From Paracoccus acridae (GTDB lineage Bacteria; Pseudomonadota; Alphaproteobacteria; Rhodobacterales; Rhodobacteraceae): a DNA stretch of 64,000 nt. Positions within the stretch are counted from its first letter, which is position 1. Every line of letters begins with the position of its first letter. The stretch lies in NCBI RefSeq assembly GCF_014642735.1, contig NZ_BMIV01000004.1, forward strand, positions 86,499 to 150,498, written 5' to 3'. The notes under the pieces were generated by a model that worked only from the letters and a program-made list of their open reading frames with translations, was not told where the DNA came from and did not search any database. Made by a program: the position numbers and the translations under genes. Positions 34,849-45,935 of this stretch are shown piece by piece.

Positions 34849-37341
34849 ATGAAGTCGCATGTGAAGGTTCTTGTCGTCGGAGGCGGCGCAGTCGGCTGCG
34901 GCATCGCGCTCCATCTGGCCCGCGCCGGGTGGGAGGTGATGCTGGTCGAGCGTGACGAGCTGACGGCAGGATCCACCTGGCACGCGGCCGGGCTGCTGCC
35001 GCTGTTCAACATGAACTATGCGACGACCCATATCCACGACTACTCGGTCAAGCTATACGCCGAGTTGGAGGCGCAGACCGGCCTGAACGCGGGCTTCACC
35101 CGCTGCGGCAACCTGCGCATGGCGCAGACGCAGGACCGGATGGACGAATACATGCTGTATTCCGCCACCGCCGAGACGGTCGGGATCGAGCATCACTTCC
35201 TGACCCCCCAGCAGATCAAGGACCGCTGGCCCCTGGTCCGCACCGAAGACCTGAAGGGCGCGCTGTTCCACCCGACCGACGGATACATCAACCCCGCCGA
35301 CGTGACCCAGGCCATGGCCAAGGGCGCGCGCATGGCCGGCGCCACCATCGAGCGCAAGATCCAGGTGAACGGCTACAAGTGGACCGGATCGGAATGGATC
35401 GTCACCTGCGAAAAGCTGGTGGAGAAGGGCGGCAACCTGGTCGGCTCGGGCGAGGTCTTCGAGATCCGGGCCGAGCATGTCGTGACCGCCACCGGCAACC
35501 ACGCGCAGCGCACCGCGCGGCTTCTGGGCATCAAGATCCCGGCGATCCCGGTCGAGCATCAGTATATCGTCACCGAGCCCGACCCGGCCCTTGCGAAATG
35601 GCGGGCCGAGGGCAACCCGGAACACCCGGTCCTGCGCGACGCCGACGCCAAGTGGTATGTGCGCGAGGAACGCGGCGGCTGGATCCTTGGCCCCTATGAG
35701 CGCAACGCCCCGGCGCGGTTCCTCTATGACGTGCCCGAATCCTTCCGCGCCGACCTGTTCCCGCTGGACCTGGAACGGATCGAGGAGGAATACATGTCGA
35801 TGATCCACCGGATCCCGACATCCGAAACGGTGGGGCTGAAGGACGACTATAACGGCCCGATCTGCTATACGCCCGACGGCAACCCCCTTGTCGGCCCGGC
35901 GCCCGGCCTGCGCAACATGTGGCTGGCCGAGGGCTTCAGCTTCGGCATCACCGCGGCAGGCGGCGTCGGCCATTACCTGACGCAGATGATGGTCGAGGGC
36001 GAGGCCGAGATCGACATGGCATCGCTGGACCCGCGCCGCTATGGCGGCTGGATGACCACCGAATACGCCGCCCGCAAGAACGAGGAAGCGTATGAGCATG
36101 TCTTCATCCTGCACCACCCCGACGAGGAACGAGAAGCCTGCCGACCGCTGCGGACCTCGCCCGCCTATGACCGGCAGAAGGCGCGAGGGGCGCAGTTCGG
36201 GCAGGTGAACGGCTGGGAACGGCCGAACTACTATGGTCCCGAAGGCTTCGACGACCATGCCTCCCGCAGCTTCCGGCGCGGCGGATGGTGGCAATATGCG
36301 AAGGAGGAAGCCGAGGCGATCCGCAGCGCGGCGGGCCTGATCGACGCCATGGCCTTCGCCAAGCACATCGTCAAGGGGCCGGGCGCGACGGCTTTCCTGG
36401 ACTGGCTGACCACCAACAGGTTGCCCAAGGTCGGCCGCATCAACCTGACCTATGCGCTGACCGACGCGGGCACCACGCGGACCGAATACACCATCGTCCG
36501 GCTGGCCGAGGACAGCTATTACCTGGTGTCCGCCGGGGCATGGGCCGCCTATGACGGCGATCATCTGGTGAAATCGGCCGAGGATTTCATGGCGGCGGGC
36601 GGCCATCATGTCGGCATCCAGGACGTGACGACCCAATGGGGCGTCTTTGCCCTGGCCGGTCCGGCGTCCCGCGACATCTTGGCGAAACTGATCCGCGACG
36701 CGCAGCCGGAAACCGCCCTGTCGAACAAGCGATTTCCCTGGCTGTCGGCCAAGCGGATCGAACTGGGCATGGTGCCGGTGAACGCCATACGCGTGGCCTA
36801 TACCGGAGAGCTTGGCTGGGAGCTGCACCACCCGATCGAGATGCAGAACCATCTGTTCGACCGGCTGATGGAAGCGGGCGAGCCGCTGGGCATGAAGCTG
36901 GTCGGCGCACGGGCGCAGAACTGGCTGCGGCAGGAGAAATCCTATCGCGCCTTCGGCACCGAACTGGGCCGGGACGCGACTCCGCTGGAAGCCGGGCTGG
37001 ACCGTTTCGTGGACCTGTCCAAGGACTTTCGCGGCAAGGCGGCGATGCAGGACAAGGGTATCCGGTCCCTGTGCGTCACGCTGCTGATCGATGGGCCGCA
37101 GGACGCCGATCCCTGGGGGCGCGAAGGGATCTTCCTCGACGGGACCAAGGTCGGGCGCCTGACCTCGGGCGGCTATTCGGTCGCTTTCGGCAAGCAGATC
37201 GGCATGGGCTATGTCCGCCCCGACCTGGCCGCGCCCGGAACGAAGCTGAAGGTCCGCATGTTCCGCGAATTGTGGGACGCCGAGGTGGCCGAGGACAGCC
37301 CCTATGACCCGCAGAACGCCCGCATCCGCGTGGACGGCTAG
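34849..37341 (+). CDS. Dimethylglycine/sarcosine dehydrogenase-like flavoprotein with GcvT domain
   Basis: An 830-residue enzyme. AAGGAG lies about eight bases before ATG 34849, fixing the start. The N-terminal DAO-type FAD domain is VKVLVVGGGAVGCGIALHLA and GSTWHAAGLLP, where the histidine is the usual covalent flavin site. The C-terminal half is a GcvT/aminomethyltransferase fold (LTYALTDAGTTRTEYTI, YTGELGWELHHP). Such proteins demethylate dimethylglycine or sarcosine and pass the one-carbon unit to tetrahydrofolate. The exact substrate is uncertain. A TetR gene converges on it. Confidence 0.85.
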   Translation: MKSHVKVLVVGGGAVGCGIALHLARAGWEVMLVERDELTAGSTWHAAGLLPLFNMNYATTHIHDYSVKLYAELEAQTGLNAGFTRCGNLRMAQTQDRMDEYMLYSATAETVGIEHHFLTPQQIKDRWPLVRTEDLKGALFHPTDGYINPADVTQAMAKGARMAGATIERKIQVNGYKWTGSEWIVTCEKLVEKGGNLVGSGEVFEIRAEHVVTATGNHAQRTARLLGIKIPAIPVEHQYIVTEPDPALAKWRAEGNPEHPVLRDADAKWYVREERGGWILGPYERNAPARFLYDVPESFRADLFPLDLERIEEEYMSMIHRIPTSETVGLKDDYNGPICYTPDGNPLVGPAPGLRNMWLAEGFSFGITAAGGVGHYLTQMMVEGEAEIDMASLDPRRYGGWMTTEYAARKNEEAYEHVFILHHPDEEREACRPLRTSPAYDRQKARGAQFGQVNGWERPNYYGPEGFDDHASRSFRRGGWWQYAKEEAEAIRSAAGLIDAMAFAKHIVKGPGATAFLDWLTTNRLPKVGRINLTYALTDAGTTRTEYTIVRLAEDSYYLVSAGAWAAYDGDHLVKSAEDFMAAGGHHVGIQDVTTQWGVFALAGPASRDILAKLIRDAQPETALSNKRFPWLSAKRIELGMVPVNAIRVAYTGELGWELHHPIEMQNHLFDRLMEAGEPLGMKLVGARAQNWLRQEKSYRAFGTELGRDATPLEAGLDRFVDLSKDFRGKAAMQDKGIRSLCVTLLIDGPQDADPWGREGIFLDGTKVGRLTSGGYSVAFGKQIGMGYVRPDLAAPGTKLKVRMFRELWDAEVAEDSPYDPQNARIRVDG

Positions 37342-37362
37342 GCGGCCGCCCTGCGCCTCTGG

Positions 37363-37932
37363 TCAGCCGACCAGCAGGCGCAGGGCCTCTTCGTAAGACG
37401 GCATCTGCACCGGCGATCCGGGCGGATATGGCTGATCCAGGTTCAGCATCGCAAAGCCATGGGTCATGGCCCAGATCGCGGTCTCGAACGGCGCGCGCTT
37501 CCGATCCTGAACAAGAGGGGTGCAGCACTGGTGAAGCACGACATAGGTCGCCTGGGCGGTCATGCGCAGGTCGTCGTCCTGGGTCGGCCATTGTTCGAAC
37601 ATCAGCCTGAAAAGCGCAGGATGGCGGCGAGCAAAACGAATATAGGCCAGATTGACCGTCAACAGGCGCTGGAACGGATCGGCGTCACCGGGAAGCGAGT
37701 CCTGGGCAGCGACAAGATCCCCGTAGAATGCCTGGAAACCCTGCGTCGCAATGGCGTTCTTCAAGCCGGTCAGGCCACCGAAGTGATGCGCAGGCGCCGC
37801 ATGGGACACACCCGCCCGCGCCGCGATTCGGCGCAGGGTCAGACCCTCGGCGCCTTCCTCCTCGAGGATGGTCAAACCGGCCTTTACCAGCAGCTGGGGC
37901 AGGTCGCTACGCATATTCATCGCCAATCCCAT
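37363..37932 (-). CDS. TetR/AcrR family transcriptional regulator (WHG-type C-terminus)
   Basis: A 189-residue repressor-like protein. The N-terminal helix-turn-helix is LTLRRIAARAGVSHAAPAHHF. The C-terminal ligand domain with AQATYVVLHQCC and IWAMTHGFAML resembles the WHG domain. In-frame ATGs at the fifth and seventh codons are alternative starts. A palindrome nine bases upstream suggests self-control. The usual divergent target gene is missing; only a short frame is left there. Confidence 0.85.
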   Translation of the reverse strand: MGLAMNMRSDLPQLLVKAGLTILEEEGAEGLTLRRIAARAGVSHAAPAHHFGGLTGLKNAIATQGFQAFYGDLVAAQDSLPGDADPFQRLLTVNLAYIRFARRHPALFRLMFEQWPTQDDDLRMTAQATYVVLHQCCTPLVQDRKRAPFETAIWAMTHGFAMLNLDQPYPPGSPVQMPSYEEALRLLVG

Positions 37933-37940
37933 TACTCAAC

Positions 37941-37953
37941 TTGACAGTGTAAA
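37941..37953. promoter_or_regulatory. Probable TetR-type operator
   Basis: TTGACAGTGTAAA is an imperfect palindrome (TTnACAnTGTnAA; ten of thirteen positions symmetric), a form common for TetR sites. It lies nine bases upstream of the tetR start, as expected for autoregulation, and upstream of a 12-codon frame on the plus strand. Confidence 0.42.
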
Positions 37954-38184
37954 GGAAATCACCGATGTTGGCTTATCCCGGATGGTTAACGGCACGCTGA
38001 ACAGCGAGACGGCCGTGTCTTTTTGTGTTGAGTACAGGGTTTCTGGGCCGCCTGATTAAAGCTCTGGCCTGTTATTATCTGTGTTTTGTTTATCAGTTGT
38101 AAGGTCAGAGCCTTTTTCATGGCATCATAGTCGCCATTGCAGATTATGCAACCATAAGGTGACCAGTTTTTGCACGAACAAAAC
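37954..38184. other. Low-GC intergenic interval with remnants
   Basis: I counted 51 G+C in 120 bases at 38041-38160, about 42 percent, far below the surroundings. It contains a 12-codon frame with a ribosome site (ATG 37965 to TGA 38000, MLAYPGWLTAR), perhaps the cut-off start of the tetR target gene. An imperfect inverted repeat (AAAGCTCTGGCC at 38058 with GGTCAGAGCCTT at 38103) is followed by a run of T, like a terminator of a small RNA. No transposase or integrase is seen. Confidence 0.45.
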
Positions 38185-38216
38185 AAAAAAGCCGAACCCG
38201 AAGGTCCGGCTTTTTT
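38185..38216. terminator. Bidirectional rho-independent terminator beside tRNA-Gly
   Basis: AAAAAAGCCGAACC and GGTCCGGCTTTTTT form a long stem with one mismatch and a CGAA loop. T-runs occur on both strands, so it can end the tRNA-Gly transcript (minus strand) and anything from the other side. Confidence 0.8.
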
Positions 38217-38219
38217 GTT

Positions 38220-38294
38220 TGGAGCGGGCGATGAGATTCGAACTCACGACCCTAACCTTGGCAAGGTTATGCTCTACCCCTGAGCTACGCCCGC
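38220..38294 (-). tRNA. tRNA-Gly (anticodon GCC)
   Basis: The minus strand folds into a full cloverleaf: acceptor GCGGGCG with CGCCCGC, D stem GCTC with GAGC, anticodon stem TAACC with GGTTA around loop TTGCCAA, and T arm GTGAG-TTCGAAT-CTCAT. Discriminator U and an encoded CCA follow (38220-38223). Length is 75 bases with CCA. The anticodon GCC reads GGC/GGU. Terminator directly downstream. Confidence 0.97.
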
Positions 38295-38409
38295 ATCCGT
38301 TCCGTCAGCGCTTCGTTTCCGTCTCGCCTTCGGTGAGGCGTGATTTATGGGACTGCGCCGGGGGGTGCAAGAGGGAAAATCGCCCGGCGGCGCAAAATTA
38401 TTCAGGTCG

Positions 38410-38438
38410 TTGACATCCAAAGGCAAAGAGCGTGAATT
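38410..38438 (+). promoter_or_regulatory. Probable sigma-70 promoter of the DUF5671-like gene
   Basis: TTGACA (38410-38415, perfect) and TGAATT (38433-38438) have a 17-base spacer. The gene start is at 38464, giving a short leader. Confidence 0.5.
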
Positions 38439-38463
38439 TTCCCGGAAACCAGGGGCGGGCGGG

Positions 38464-39081
38464 ATGGGATCGGCCGATCAGTTGTCAGACTTTGTCCGTG
38501 ATGCCTTGGCGGCGGGACATGACGGTGCGCGCATTCGCGCGGCCCTGGCGCAGGCCGGGTGGACCGCGCCGGAAATCGAAGGCGCGGTGACGGCATGGTC
38601 CGCAGGTGGCGACCTGCCGCCCGTTCCGCGTCCGCGACCCTATGTCTCGGCGCGAGAGGCGATGCTTTACGCGCTGCTGATGATCGCGCTGGTGCTGGTC
38701 TGCTTTCACGTCCTGCGCCTTGGATTCCAGGTCATCGACCAGGCGATCCCCGACCTTTCGGAAAGCGGCGCATCGGACCGCTGGTCCATGCGTTTCTCCA
38801 TCGCCGCGATCCTGGCCTTCCTGCCGCTGTTCGTGTTGCTGGACCTTCGCATGGCCCGGCACATGGGCGCAGGCGACCAGAGGCGGCGGTCGCAGGCGCG
38901 CCGGATCTTCGCCTCGGTCACGGTCTTTGCCGCCGCGCTGGTGCTGTTGGGCGATCTGGTGTCGGTCGTCTATGCCTTCCTGTCGGGCGACCTGACGCCG
39001 CGCCTGGCGGCGAAATGCGCCCTGGTTGCCGTCATGGGCTTGTTGGTGGCCGGTTGCTATCGCGAGGATCTGGATGGCTAG
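38464..39081 (+). CDS. DUF5671-like integral membrane protein
   Basis: A 205-residue protein from ATG 38464, preceded by GGGCGGGCGG. An N-terminal soluble helical segment (about residues 5-42, LSDFVRDALAAGHDGARIRA...) is followed by PRPRPYVSAREAMLYALLMI and four membrane helices. This plan fits the DUF5671 family. The function is not known. It overlaps the next gene by eight bases. Confidence 0.72.
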   Translation: MGSADQLSDFVRDALAAGHDGARIRAALAQAGWTAPEIEGAVTAWSAGGDLPPVPRPRPYVSAREAMLYALLMIALVLVCFHVLRLGFQVIDQAIPDLSESGASDRWSMRFSIAAILAFLPLFVLLDLRMARHMGAGDQRRRSQARRIFASVTVFAAALVLLGDLVSVVYAFLSGDLTPRLAAKCALVAVMGLLVAGCYREDLDG

Positions 39082-39448
39082 GCCCTGGCCCGTCTGGGCG
39101 CTTACAGCGCTGTCGCTGGCGGTTTTGGTGGCGGGCATCGTCGCCATCGGCGGACCCGCGCAGGGCAGGGCGGAAAAGCGCGACCGGTTGCGGGAAAGCG
39201 ACCTGTCCCAGATCCAGTCGCTGCTGTTCTGCAAGGCGCAGCAGGCGGGACGGGTCGTGACCGATCCCACCCCGACCGAGGCCTGCCCGATGACCCCGCG
39301 CCTGGCCGATCCCTTCACCGCCGCGCCCTATCGCATCGAGCTGGTGTCGCCGGACAGCATCCGCCTCTGCGCCGGGTTCGAGCTGCCCGCCCCGTTTCCG
39401 ACCCGGGACGAGGCTGGCTGCACCGTTCAGCGGATCGCGCTGGACTGA
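39074..39448 (+). CDS. Small hypothetical envelope protein
   Basis: A 124-residue protein with one N-terminal membrane helix or uncleaved signal (VWALTALSLAVLVAGIVAI). The rest should face the periplasm; it contains four cysteines (in LLFCKAQQ, TEACPM, RLCAG and AGCTV), enough for two disulfides. I do not recognise the family. The start overlaps the upstream membrane gene by eight bases, so the two probably work together. It converges on uvrA. Confidence 0.7.
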   Translation: MARPWPVWALTALSLAVLVAGIVAIGGPAQGRAEKRDRLRESDLSQIQSLLFCKAQQAGRVVTDPTPTEACPMTPRLADPFTAAPYRIELVSPDSIRLCAGFELPAPFPTRDEAGCTVQRIALD

Positions 39449-39451
39449 CGG

Positions 39452-42307
<2,856 letters not shown>

Positions 42308-42373
42308 ACTTTGTCCCTGGACGGCCAAGCGCATCACATAGGCGCGCGGTTCCAAAAAGCAACCGCAAACTGG

Positions 42374-42388
42374 GAACATAGGGCGAAC
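42374..42388 (-). promoter_or_regulatory. LexA (SOS) box of uvrA
   Basis: On the minus strand, GTTC-GCCCTAT-GTTC is an exact match to the alphaproteobacterial LexA site GTTC-N7-GTTC. It lies 67 bases before the uvrA start codon and overlaps the -10 of the promoter below, where LexA would block transcription until DNA damage. Confidence 0.8.
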
Positions 42389-42403
42389 ACGACCCAGCGT
42401 AAA
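42375..42403 (-). promoter_or_regulatory. Sigma-70 promoter of uvrA
   Basis: TTTACG (42398-42403) and TATGTT (42375-42380) on the minus strand are spaced by 17 bases. The -10 lies inside the LexA box. Confidence 0.6.
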
Positions 42404-42487
42404 CCTTTTGTTGCAGGCGCTTCATTGTGCTTCTTGCGCTGCGCTGCGGCATTGCTACTGTCCCACCCAACGTCGAGGGGGACCCGT

Positions 42488-45400
42488 ATGTTTCAGAAAA
42501 TCCTGATCGCCAACCGGGGCGAGATTGCGATCCGCGTGATGCGGGCGGCCAACGAACTGGGCAAGAAGACGGTGGCCGTCTATGCCGAGGAGGACAAGCT
42601 GGGCCTGCACCGCTTCAAGGCGGACGAGGCCTACCGGATCGGCGAGGGGCTGGGGCCGGTCGCGGCCTATCTGTCGATCCCCGAGATCATCCGGGTGGCC
42701 AAGGAAAGCGGCGCGGACGCGATCCATCCGGGCTATGGCCTTCTGTCGGAAAACCCCGACTTCGTGGACGCCTGCAAGGCTGCCGGGATCACCTTCATCG
42801 GCCCGCGCGCCGACACCATGCGCGCGCTTGGCGACAAGGCATCGGCGCGGCGCGTGGCGATCCAGGCGGGCGTGCCCGTCATCCCTGCGACCGAGGTTCT
42901 GGGCGACGATTTCGAGGCGATCAAGGCCGAGGCGGCCGCCATCGGCTATCCCCTGATGCTCAAGGCCTCCTGGGGCGGCGGCGGGCGCGGGATGCGCCCG
43001 ATCAACGGCCCCGAGGAATTGGTGGACAAGGTCCGCGAGGGCCGGCGCGAGGCCGAGGCCGCCTTCGGCAATGGCGAGGGCTATCTGGAAAAGATGATCC
43101 TGCGCGCCCGCCACGTCGAGGTGCAGTTGCTGGGCGACACCCATGGCGGCTTGTATCACCTGTATGAACGCGACTGCACCGTGCAGCGCCGCAACCAGAA
43201 GGTCGTGGAACGCGCCCCCGCGCCCTATTTGACCCCCGAACAGCGGGCCGAGGTCTGCGAACTGGCGCTGAAGATCGGCCGGGCCGTCGGATACCAGAAC
43301 GCCGGCACGGTCGAGTTCCTGATGGATATGGACACGAGCCGGTTCTACTTCATCGAGGTGAACCCGCGCGTCCAGGTCGAGCATACCGTGACCGAGGAAG
43401 TCACCGGCATCGACATCGTGCAGTCCCAGATCCGCATCGCTGAGGGCGCGACCCTGGCCGAGGCGACAGGCGTGCCGTCCCAGGATCAGGTCACGCTGTC
43501 GGGTCACGCGCTGCAATGCCGCGTGACGACCGAGGATCCGCTGAACAACTTCATCCCCGATTATGGCCGGATCACCGCCTATCGCAGCGCCACCGGCAAC
43601 GGCATCCGGCTGGACGGCGGAACGGCCTATTCTGGCGGGGTCATCACGCGCTATTACGATTCGCTGCTGGTCAAGGTCACGGCCTGGGCGCAGACGCCCG
43701 AGGGGGCGATCCGCCGCATGGACCGCGCCCTGCGCGAGTTCCGGGTGCGCGGCGTCAGCACGAACATCGACTTCGTCATCAACCTGCTGAAGCACCCCAC
43801 CTTCCTCGATGACACCTATACGACCAAATTCATCGACACGACGGCGGAACTGTTCCAGTTCGACAAGCGCCGGGACCGCGCCACGCGGATCCTGACCTAT
43901 CTGGCCGATATCAGCGTGAACGGGCATCCCGAAACGGCGGGCCGTCCCACGCCGCCCGCGCAGGCCCGCCCGCCGGTCCCGCCCGCGCCCAAGGCTGAAC
44001 CGGCGCCCGGCACCCGGCAGATGCTGGAACAGAAGGGCGCCCAGGCCGTGGCCGACTGGATGGCCGCGCAAACGCGCCTGCTGATGACCGACACCACCAT
44101 GCGCGACGGGCACCAGTCGCTGCTGGCGACCCGGATGCGGTCGATCGACATGATCCGCGTGGCGCCGTCCTATGCCGCTAACCTGCCGGGGCTGTTCAGC
44201 GTCGAATGCTGGGGCGGGGCGACCTTCGACGTGGCCTATCGCTTCCTGCAGGAATGCCCCTGGCAGCGGCTGCGCGACATCCGCGAACGGATGCCCAACC
44301 TGATGACGCAGATGCTGCTTCGGGCCTCGAACGGGGTGGGCTATACCAACTATCCCGACAACGTGGTCCAGTCCTTCGTGCGCCAGGCGGCGGAAAGCGG
44401 CGTGGACGTGTTCCGCGTCTTCGACAGCCTGAACTGGGTCGAGAACATGCGCGTCGCCATGGACGCGGTGATCGAGACCGGCAAGATCTGCGAAGGCACG
44501 GTCTGCTATACCGGCGACATGCTGGACCCCGACCGGTCCAAGTATGATCTGGCCTATTACGTCAAGACCGCGCAGGATCTGAAGGCCGCCGGGGCCCATG
44601 TTCTGGGGCTGAAGGACATGGCGGGCCTGCTGAAGCCCGCCGCCGCGCGCATCCTCATCAAGGCGCTGAAGGAGGAGGTGGGCCTGCCCGTCCATTTCCA
44701 CACCCACGACACTTCGGGGCTGGCCGGGGCCACCATCCTGGCCGCTGCGGACGCTGGCGTGGACGCGGTGGACGCGGCGATGGACGCCTTCTCGGGCGGC
44801 ACCTCGCAGCCTTGCCTTGGCTCCATCGTCGAGGCGCTGGAAGGCACCGAACGCGACACCGGCCTGGACATCGCGGCGATCCGGCAGATCAGCAACTACT
44901 GGGAACGCGTGCGCGAGAACTATGCGGCCTTCGAATCCGGCCTGCAGTCGCCCGCGTCCGAGGTCTATCTGCACGAGATGCCGGGCGGGCAGTTCACCAA
45001 CCTCAAGGCGCAGGCGCGGTCGATGGGGCTGGAAGATCGCTGGCACGAGGTGGCGCAGGCCTATGCCGATGTGAACCGCATGTTCGGCGACATCGTGAAG
45101 GTCACGCCGTCGTCCAAGGTGGTGGGCGACATGGCGCTGATGATGGTGGCACAGGGGCTGACGCCGCAGCAGGTCATGGATCCGAATGTCGAGGTCAGCT
45201 TCCCCGACAGCGTGGTGGACATGATGAAGGGCAACCTGGGCCAACCGCCCGGCGGCTGGCCCGAGGCGCTGCAGCGCAAGGTCCTGAAGGGCGAGGCGCC
45301 GATCACCGACCGCCCCGGCGCCCATCTGCCCCCCGTGGACATCGAGGCCACGCGGGCAAAGCTGTCCGAGGATCTGGGCATCGAGATCGACGACGAGGAT

Positions 45401-45919
45401 CTGAACGGCTACCTGATGTATCCCAAGGTCTTCACCGACTATCGCGCGCGGCACGAGACCTATGGCCCGGTCCGCACGCTGCCCACGCGCAACTTCTTCT
45501 ATGGCATGGAGCCCGGCGACGAGATCAGCGTCGAGATCGACCCCGGCAAGACGCTGGAGGTGCGCCTGCTGACCCTGGGCGAGACGGACGAGAAGGGCGA
45601 GGTCAAGGTCTTCTTCGAACTGAACGGCCAGCCGCGCCAGGTCCGCGTGCCGAACCGCAAGGCCACCGGCACCAAGGCCGCGCGTCCCAAGGCCGACCCG
45701 TCGAACGCGGGCCATGTCGGCGCGCCGATGCCGGGCGTCGTGGCCTCGGTCGCGGCGGCGGCAGGGGCCAAGGTCCGCCAGGGCGACCTGCTGCTGACCA
45801 TCGAGGCGATGAAGATGGAAACCGGCCTTCACGCCGACCGCGACGGCACCATCAAGGCCGTCCATGTCCGCCCCGGCGAACAGATCGACGCCAAGGACCT
45901 GCTGGTCGAGGTCGAATGA
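42488..45919 (+). CDS. pyc: Pyruvate carboxylase
   Basis: A 1143-residue biotin enzyme, normal length for single-chain PYC. In order: biotin carboxylase (MFQKILIANRGEIAIRVM, KASWGGGGRGMRP, VNPRVQVEHTVTE), carboxyltransferase (TDTTMRDGHQSLLATRMR, metal-site HFHTHDTSG), PYC allosteric/tetramer region and biotinyl domain with lysine 1109 in IEAMKMETG. It makes oxaloacetate from pyruvate to refill the TCA cycle, which matters when acetyl-CoA substrates such as leucine are used. It is divergent from uvrA. Confidence 0.96.
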   Translation: MFQKILIANRGEIAIRVMRAANELGKKTVAVYAEEDKLGLHRFKADEAYRIGEGLGPVAAYLSIPEIIRVAKESGADAIHPGYGLLSENPDFVDACKAAGITFIGPRADTMRALGDKASARRVAIQAGVPVIPATEVLGDDFEAIKAEAAAIGYPLMLKASWGGGGRGMRPINGPEELVDKVREGRREAEAAFGNGEGYLEKMILRARHVEVQLLGDTHGGLYHLYERDCTVQRRNQKVVERAPAPYLTPEQRAEVCELALKIGRAVGYQNAGTVEFLMDMDTSRFYFIEVNPRVQVEHTVTEEVTGIDIVQSQIRIAEGATLAEATGVPSQDQVTLSGHALQCRVTTEDPLNNFIPDYGRITAYRSATGNGIRLDGGTAYSGGVITRYYDSLLVKVTAWAQTPEGAIRRMDRALREFRVRGVSTNIDFVINLLKHPTFLDDTYTTKFIDTTAELFQFDKRRDRATRILTYLADISVNGHPETAGRPTPPAQARPPVPPAPKAEPAPGTRQMLEQKGAQAVADWMAAQTRLLMTDTTMRDGHQSLLATRMRSIDMIRVAPSYAANLPGLFSVECWGGATFDVAYRFLQECPWQRLRDIRERMPNLMTQMLLRASNGVGYTNYPDNVVQSFVRQAAESGVDVFRVFDSLNWVENMRVAMDAVIETGKICEGTVCYTGDMLDPDRSKYDLAYYVKTAQDLKAAGAHVLGLKDMAGLLKPAAARILIKALKEEVGLPVHFHTHDTSGLAGATILAAADAGVDAVDAAMDAFSGGTSQPCLGSIVEALEGTERDTGLDIAAIRQISNYWERVRENYAAFESGLQSPASEVYLHEMPGGQFTNLKAQARSMGLEDRWHEVAQAYADVNRMFGDIVKVTPSSKVVGDMALMMVAQGLTPQQVMDPNVEVSFPDSVVDMMKGNLGQPPGGWPEALQRKVLKGEAPITDRPGAHLPPVDIEATRAKLSEDLGIEIDDEDLNGYLMYPKVFTDYRARHETYGPVRTLPTRNFFYGMEPGDEISVEIDPGKTLEVRLLTLGETDEKGEVKVFFELNGQPRQVRVPNRKATGTKAARPKADPSNAGHVGAPMPGVVASVAAAAGAKVRQGDLLLTIEAMKMETGLHADRDGTIKAVHVRPGEQIDAKDLLVEVE

Positions 45920-45935
45920 CCCCCGGCCGCGGCCC

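Noticed and set aside
37986..38186. A 66-codon minus-strand frame in the low-GC interval
   Set aside because: It lacks a convincing ribosome site, has no family features and overlaps the terminator of tRNA-Gly.
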